DNA of 64,000 nucleotides from Zygnema cylindricum (lineage: Eukaryota > Streptophyta > Zygnematophyceae > Zygnematales > Zygnemataceae), in contig JBBHKE010003435.1 of assembly GCA_037447655.1 (NCBI GenBank), forward strand, positions 136,616-200,615. Direction: 5' to 3'. Both the position numbers and the translations under genes were made by a program. Below, in pieces: positions 58,553 to 64,000 of the stretch. Position 1 is the stretch's first letter, and each line of letters starts with the position of its first letter. A model generated the notes under the pieces. It ran no database searches. It saw nothing but the letters and a program-made list of their open reading frames with translations, and had not been told where the DNA came from.

Positions 58553-59537
58553 TGTGTCCCCCATTTGGACTGCAAAATTAAGGAAGCCTCTAGGTAGTTT
58601 TTGACTAACCCTTTTTCAACTAGGAGAGCTGCTACCCAAGCAAACAAATACATTAAATGACTGCACCCTTGTGCAGTTTGGACTCTTTGAGTCCACAACA
58701 AAAAGAATCACTGAAAACGACCAACCAGGCGATTAGTTATCATGTGGCAAAGATGCCAATATAAATACAAGCTTGTTGGGAGGGAGGCGGCTACCTCCTC
58801 AATCCTTCTAAGTCCTAAACCCCTCTCACAACCCCTATCTACTGATGTATGAACCAATCAGAAGAGTGTAAAGTACAAAAAGGTACTAAGGCCGGTGTAC
58901 TTTCTGTACGGCCTGTGGACGACAAGGCCATGGAGTGGATGTTTATCCTCTTCGGACTCGTCCTCTTGTTCTCCGAGATTTCCTCTTCTCAATGGCCATG
59001 TGTCGCCAGGTCATGTCACGTTCAAAAACTGCCAAGGTTACCATTCCAAGATCTCAGCGATGATGCGGATCGTCGGTTCCAAACCGACTTTAAATGCTCG
59101 CCGTTAAAAGACAAATGTCTGGTACATTTTTTTCGTGCGTACTAAAACTCAACTAGTTTCTATGTCCTCACTTTGTTATTCCGTTAATCGGATTAGTGAT
59201 CTGGCTAATGTTTAAATAGAAATCAAACCCTATGTATCATAACTGACTACTACGACAGATCGGTAAGAGCTGACGGTTACGCCTCGCTCTGCCAGTCAAA
59301 GGTTCAAGTCCAGCCGAACTCAACCTTTTTGTTGAGAGTGACTAAGGTCACTTTTTAGTCTTGCCTATAGAGTTGAGGCAGCCATGGCCCCACCGCTCTT
59401 TCTCTCCTTCAGCGACTACAACAAGAATGGGGGCTAGAGAGAGAAGGTGGAGGCAGGCTGCCTGTGCTTTTTTCTTTTAGCTAATTTAACTAATTAAGAC
59501 CTAGAAAATACCTCCCCTAAATCTAGTGATTTTAACC
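58553..59537 (-). repeat. LTR2, shared by elements D (3') and C (5')
   Basis: 985 bp, close to LTR1 throughout. The gag ATG of C is at 58562-58564, 12 bases from the LTR edge. A tRNA-like B box GGTTCAAGTCC lies at 59301-59311 on the plus strand. The D purine tract adjoins the right side. Confidence 0.87.
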
Positions 59538-62220
59538 CTCCCCTTATTTTTTAGTCTACTTTTAGTTTCTCCTTTAAGCCACACTTTTCTCTACAGTATT
59601 TTAACTTGGGAAAAGGTACAGGTTTTGTCATCATATCAACCACCATTTCCCCATCACTTCTATACACAAAATTCACAATTTTGTTTTCAACTTTTTCCCT
59701 CACAAAACTCAATCTTATATCCATATGTGTAGCCTTGAAATGATGTTTTGGATTGGCTGCAATTGGAATTGGAGCCTAATTATCATAAAACACTTCATGC
59801 ACTCCCTTCTTCATATACCCCAGTTCTTGCAATAAAGACTTGACCCACATGAGCTCTTTCACAGCAAAACAAGAGGCCATGAACTCAGCCTCCATAGTGG
59901 ATTGAGCAACCACCTTTTGTTGCTTGCTACTCCAACAACAAGCACCCTCCCCCACATATAACACATACCCAGAAGTGCATCTTCTCATAGATGCATCCCC
60001 ATAACTGGCATCACTCCAAGTAGTGAAGTCAGCGTGCTCCCCTCCCAAATGCAACCATAAATCCCTAGTTCCCACCAGGTATCTCATAACTCTCTTGGTT
60101 GCCTCCCAATCTCTTTTCCTACGATCATTAAGACTCATACTGAGGACTCCTACTGCTGCAACTATATTTGGTATGGAATAGTTCATAAAGTAGATTAAAC
60201 TTACTACAACCTGTCTGTAAAGAATATACTTCATAAACTGTCTTTCTTCTAGACTCATTTGAACATCTAAGATTATCACTCCTCCTTATACACTCCCATC
60301 ACTTATTTTCTTCAAGTCCATAGGAGTGGTACAACAGTTTGCCTTTTCCATTTGGAATTTCACAATCATATTTCCTATAGCTTCTTTTTGAGTAAGTCTG
60401 ATAATTCTCTTCTCCCTATCTCTTTCCATTTGAATTCCCAATATGTATTTTGCCTCCCGTAGATCCTTCATGTCAAATCTGCTTCTAAGATCTTTCTTTA
60501 ACTTATTGATCTTTTCCATAAACTTACTTAGCACAAACAAATCATCCACATAAATAGCAATGAAAATAACACCATTCTCATCCTCAAACATGTAAATAGA
60601 ATTGTCAGAGCTTATCGGGATATATCCCAGACTGGTGAGAAACTCATCTCGTTTCTTATTCCATTGTCTCGCAGCCTGCTTCAGTCCATATAAGGACTTT
60701 ATGAGTCTGCATACTTTGCTCTCCTCTCCCTCCTCCACAAATCCCTCTGGTTGCCGCGTAAAGATTTCTTCCTCTAGTTCACGGTTGAGGAAGGCGGTCT
60801 TAATATCCATCTGGTGCATTTCAAGTCTTTCGCTGCTGCTAGACTAAGGAGAATCCTAACAGATGGGAATCGAACCACTGAAGCAAAAGTCTCCTCATAA
60901 TCTATCCCTTCTTTTTGAGTGAACCCTTTTGCTACCAACCGAGCCTTATATCTCTCAATGGTATTATCTGGGTTCAGTTTCAGTTTAAACACCCATATAC
61001 AACGAATAGGTTTTCTGTCTGGAGGACTGTCCACCAGCTCCCAAGTATTCGTTTCCATGATTGAAGCCATCTCATCATTTATGGCTCTGACCCATCTATC
61101 TTTCTCCAGACTGTCCATTGCCTCCAAGTATGACTAAGGCTCATGTGGGTGAGATAGCTTTGTTACCTTGTGAGCAACCTATTTTTCTTGGAGCCTTTTG
61201 CTGCTCATTCGCCCTCCCTCAAAGTGTGAAGCTGGAATGGAGGGAAGTCTTAGATTCCTCCGTACTGTCTCATCGGCTCCCCTATCCATGGAAGCCGGTT
61301 CAGACTCCTCTTCCTCTTTCTCCTCAGAGTGTATAGGAAAATGAGGAGATTTCAGTATATCTCCCCCATCTTTTATCTCCCATGAATCTGCAATCATGTT
61401 TTCACTTGTGTCCTTTCTGGGAAGATCTGAGTCCTCCTCACTCTCGGACTCAAAACTGATTCTTATTTTCTTAGTGTATTTGAAGGGATCAAATGATTTC
61501 CCTTCATCCATAACAACTAGATGCTTTACCAGAATGATATTTTGTTTAGCTAAATTATAGACTCTATATCCTTTAACATTGTCATCATATCCCACAAAAT
61601 ATCTGGGTTTCCCTTTAACATCTAGTTTCCAGTTTTTCTTATATGTGTCAACACTGTAAACTTGACTACCGAATACTTTTATGTGAGAAATATCCGATTT
61701 CCTTCCAACCCACCTCTCATATGGTGTCATTCCTTTAACGGCTGTAGTGAGGACTCTATTCTTAGTGTTGTTAGTATAGTTCATGGCTTCAGCCCAAAAT
61801 CTTATTCCTATTTTCTTGTCAGCCAACATACTGCACACACTATCTCCCAGAGTCTGGTTTAACCTCTCAGCTACCCCATTTTGTTCTAGATTATTCGGTA
61901 CAGTTTTATGATGCTCAACTCCCTCATCTCTTAAGTATTGCTCAAATTGGTTAGAGGTGTACTCTCCCCCATTATCACTCCTTATTCGCTTAATGGGGGT
62001 TCCGTGCAACTCCTCACTCCAGGCTTTGTATTCTTTGAAGTACTTTGGTGTTTCAGACTTTGTTTTTAGGAAGTAGACTCTAGAATATCTGGACGAGTCA
62101 TTAGTAATTTTCAATATATACCTTTTCCCCCCGACCAAAGGTACTCTTGCTGGTCCCCAAATATCTGTGTGGGCCAGATCTAGTACTTTCTCACCTCTAT
62201 ATGTGGTAGTTTTGGGAAAG
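59538..62220 (-). mobile_element. Element D, copia with deleted 5' half
   Basis: Contains RNase H (59776-60279, QSTMEAEFMAS), RT (60286-61127, AIYVDDLF, YGLKQAARQW) and integrase (61179-62225, core HTDIWGP and SDNGGEYTS). The sequence passes straight from integrase into LTR interior at 62220/62221. Gag, protease, the primer site and part of the LTR are missing. Confidence 0.87.
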
Positions 62221-62836
62221 GCCATGGAGTGTCCGTCTATCCTCTTCGGCCTCGTCCTCTTGTTCTCCGGGATTTCCTCTTCTCAATGATACCTTGCCAT
62301 GTGTCGACAGGTCATGTCACGTTTGAAAACCGCCAAGGCTGCCATAGCGGGATCTCAGCAATGATGCGGATCGTCGGATCTAAACAGGCTTTAAATGCTC
62401 GCCGTTAAAAAACAAATGTCTGGTACATTTGTTTCGTTAGTACTAAAACTCAACTAGTTTCTATGTCCTCACTTTGTTATTCCGTTCATCAGATTAATGA
62501 TCCGGCTAATCTTTAAATAGAAATCAAACCCTATGTATTCTAACGGAATACAACGACAGACCGGTAAGAGCTGACGGGTACGCCTCGCTCTTCGGTCGGA
62601 GGTTCGAGTCCTGCCAGACTCAACCTTTTTGTTGAGAGTGACTTAGGTCACTCTTTAGTCGTGCCTATGGAGCTGAGGTAGCCATGGCTCCACCGCCCTC
62701 TCTCTCTTTCAGTGACTACAACAAGTATGGGGGCTAGAGAGAGAAGGTGGATGCAGGCTCCATATGCTTTTTCTTTTAGCTAATTTAACTAATTAAGACG
62801 TAGAAAATACCTCCCCTAAATCTAGTGATTTTAACA
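62221..62836 (-). repeat. LTR3, partial, outer end of the array
   Basis: Matches LTR1 from about 46018 to its end. It ends ATTTTAACA, preserving the canonical TG start on the minus strand that LTR1 and LTR2 have lost. tRNA-like B box GGTTCGAGTCC at 62601-62611. Non-array sequence begins at 62837. 62837-63075 has no gene seen. Confidence 0.82.
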
Positions 62837-63075
62837 GGTTTTGCGCCAGACTAAAAGAAATGTGTAACTTTTTCAATATCACTGTTATTCATCCGTCAAC
62901 ACATCGCGTGTGCCATGATATGTGGGGATTTTTTTTGATTGTGATGTGGTATTTTGGTGGATAATTCCCATTTGTCATTCCTTTCGTACCCACAAACACA
63001 AAATGGACATTCTATTCGTCGACTATTACTTGTTAATTTTTGTTGAAGAAATTAAGGGTTTGACCCTTGTCCTAT

Positions 63076-63250
63076 TTATTTCTCTTTAATATCTCTATAA
63101 GTACCCCCTCTATCAGATTGCAGAACAACCAGTTTTTTTCTTGAAAAAGATGTTGATATAGCATGTCCTTGTCCATTGCAAATCTTTGTGTTGTTCGAAG
63201 AAGCTCATCCCTTGAATCAAATATCCCATCCGGTATAGGCAACATCCTTT
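63076..63250 (-). pseudogene. FAR1/MULE-type DNA-binding fragment with frameshift
   Basis: Reading MLPIPDGIFDSRDELLRTTQRFAMD, then, after a missing base, GHAISTSFSRKKLVVLQSD, RGGTYRDIKEK and a stop. This fits the N-terminal zinc-binding domain of FAR1-like/Mutator-like transposase proteins (pattern F-S-x-ELL then GYAI then CDRGGTYR). The Cys before DRGG reads Ser here. An intron acceptor (CTCCAAAG) precedes the Met. Domesticated FAR1 genes act in light signalling in plants, but this fragment is more likely a transposon relic. Confidence 0.5.
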
Positions 63251-63499
63251 GGAGAAAGAGATAAAAAAACAAAATAATCACTTATTCTCACTCACACTCA
63301 CACTGAACACATTTTTTTTATGTATTTCCTAACTCTACTCACTCACTCATTACTCACTACAATGTTAAAGAAAAAGTACACCCGAAATCAACAGATAGCA
63401 AACAATCCCTAAATATAACGACATGATGCACGTTGAGTGCGCCTGACATAGCCTGCAACATCAAGCTACCTCTACTATCATAAATCTGCTCTCCGTAAA

Positions 63500-63812
63500 T
63501 TGAAACAAATGTGGCACGATTGTTGCAGGATCGTAGCAGGATCTACCGTACAAAGGTATTGCCTCTTCATCATACACATAAAATATTTCCGCGGAAGAAA
63601 AAAATCGCGTCACGTTTCGCGAACCAACATTTCTTCGAAATCGACCAGCGTGCGATTCGTACAAATGAATACCGCTAAGCGCTCACACCAAACCGAACCA
63701 ACACAAAAGTACAATATCGAACGAAACAAAACACAACTGACGCGAACCAAACAAAACATTTGACGGCACGATTTCGGCGGAAGCCGATTGGCCCAATATC
63801 CTAACATTTCGC
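63500..63812. repeat. Dispersed repeat Q, copy 2
   Basis: Counterpart of 36400-36704, ending near CAATATCCTAACATTTCG. The last 190 bases of the window (63820-64000) are rich in CGGTC/GACCG words and A-runs, with no gene. Confidence 0.65.
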
Positions 63813-64000
63813 TATCGATGTAAGACTCAGAGTTCGCAAACGGTCAACGGGAATCGTGACCGACCGTTAACCGACCCCCCGCGCCAGATCTGAAACGGAT
63901 TCAGTTGTCAAATGTTAAGGAACGGGCGGTCGCGGTCGGTTGATTAACCAAATAAAAAAAAAATCGGTCACGGTCGGTCAAACAAAAAACAAAAAAAAAT

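Noticed and set aside
1-64000. CRISPR arrays, bacterial operons, rRNA genes
   Set aside because: None seen; spliced genes, LTR elements and MITEs mark a eukaryotic nuclear sequence.

Overview
The window is eukaryotic, AT-rich and dominated by repeats. It is best explained as a streptophyte (green plant lineage) nuclear genome. The evidence is a plant-type leukotriene A4 hydrolase tail, a root-cap-like domain, a family of F-box/leucine-rich proteins, a secreted alpha carbonic anhydrase with phase-consistent GT-AG introns, and many Ty1/copia elements with UBN2-like gag. I cannot name the species; a non-flowering streptophyte is a guess.

Bases 1-24,760 hold an array of five related F-box/LRR genes on the minus strand, each inside a repeat unit of about 2.8-3.5 kb. 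F2 (4162-5439) and F4 (17830-19089) are intact. F1 (1346-2604) is broken by a frameshift and a stop. F3 (9784-11043) has one nonsense codon. F5 (23172-24430) is a very recent copy of F4 with a one-base deletion just after its ATG. Between the units lie TA-flanked MITEs, an 876-bp hAT-type element with a paralogous empty site, minisatellites and two composite repeat blocks.

Bases 24,760-28,450 hold a clean MITE and a probable plus-strand gene with a proline-rich part and a root-cap-like domain. Bases 28,449-35,321 are a decayed plus-strand copia element (E) with a perfect 5-bp target duplication. A 1,122-bp Harbinger-like element sits in its 5' LTR, and the 3' LTR preserves the empty site.

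Bases 36,400-44,663 are the least repetitive part: a complete five-exon alpha carbonic anhydrase (37057-39243, 272 aa), two more non-autonomous DNA transposons, and the last two exons of an LTA4H-like aminopeptidase on the minus strand (43694-44663). Upstream of those exons, 44,902-62,836 is a minus-strand tandem copia array in which neighbouring elements share LTRs (partial LTR - D - LTR - C - LTR - truncated A). Element C is split by a second copia family (B, 50204-57728), and B is split by a 1,297-bp solo LTR. The right edge has a frameshifted FAR1/MULE-like fragment and a dispersed repeat also found just upstream of the carbonic anhydrase.

The most unusual signal is shared by all the copia elements here. 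The gag ATG lies inside the 5' LTR, and the primer-binding site is translated as part of gag. That site matches the anticodon region of initiator tRNA-Met (half-tRNA priming) instead of its 3' end. In addition, every B- and C-family LTR carries an antisense tRNA-like B-box just upstream of its TATA-like signal.
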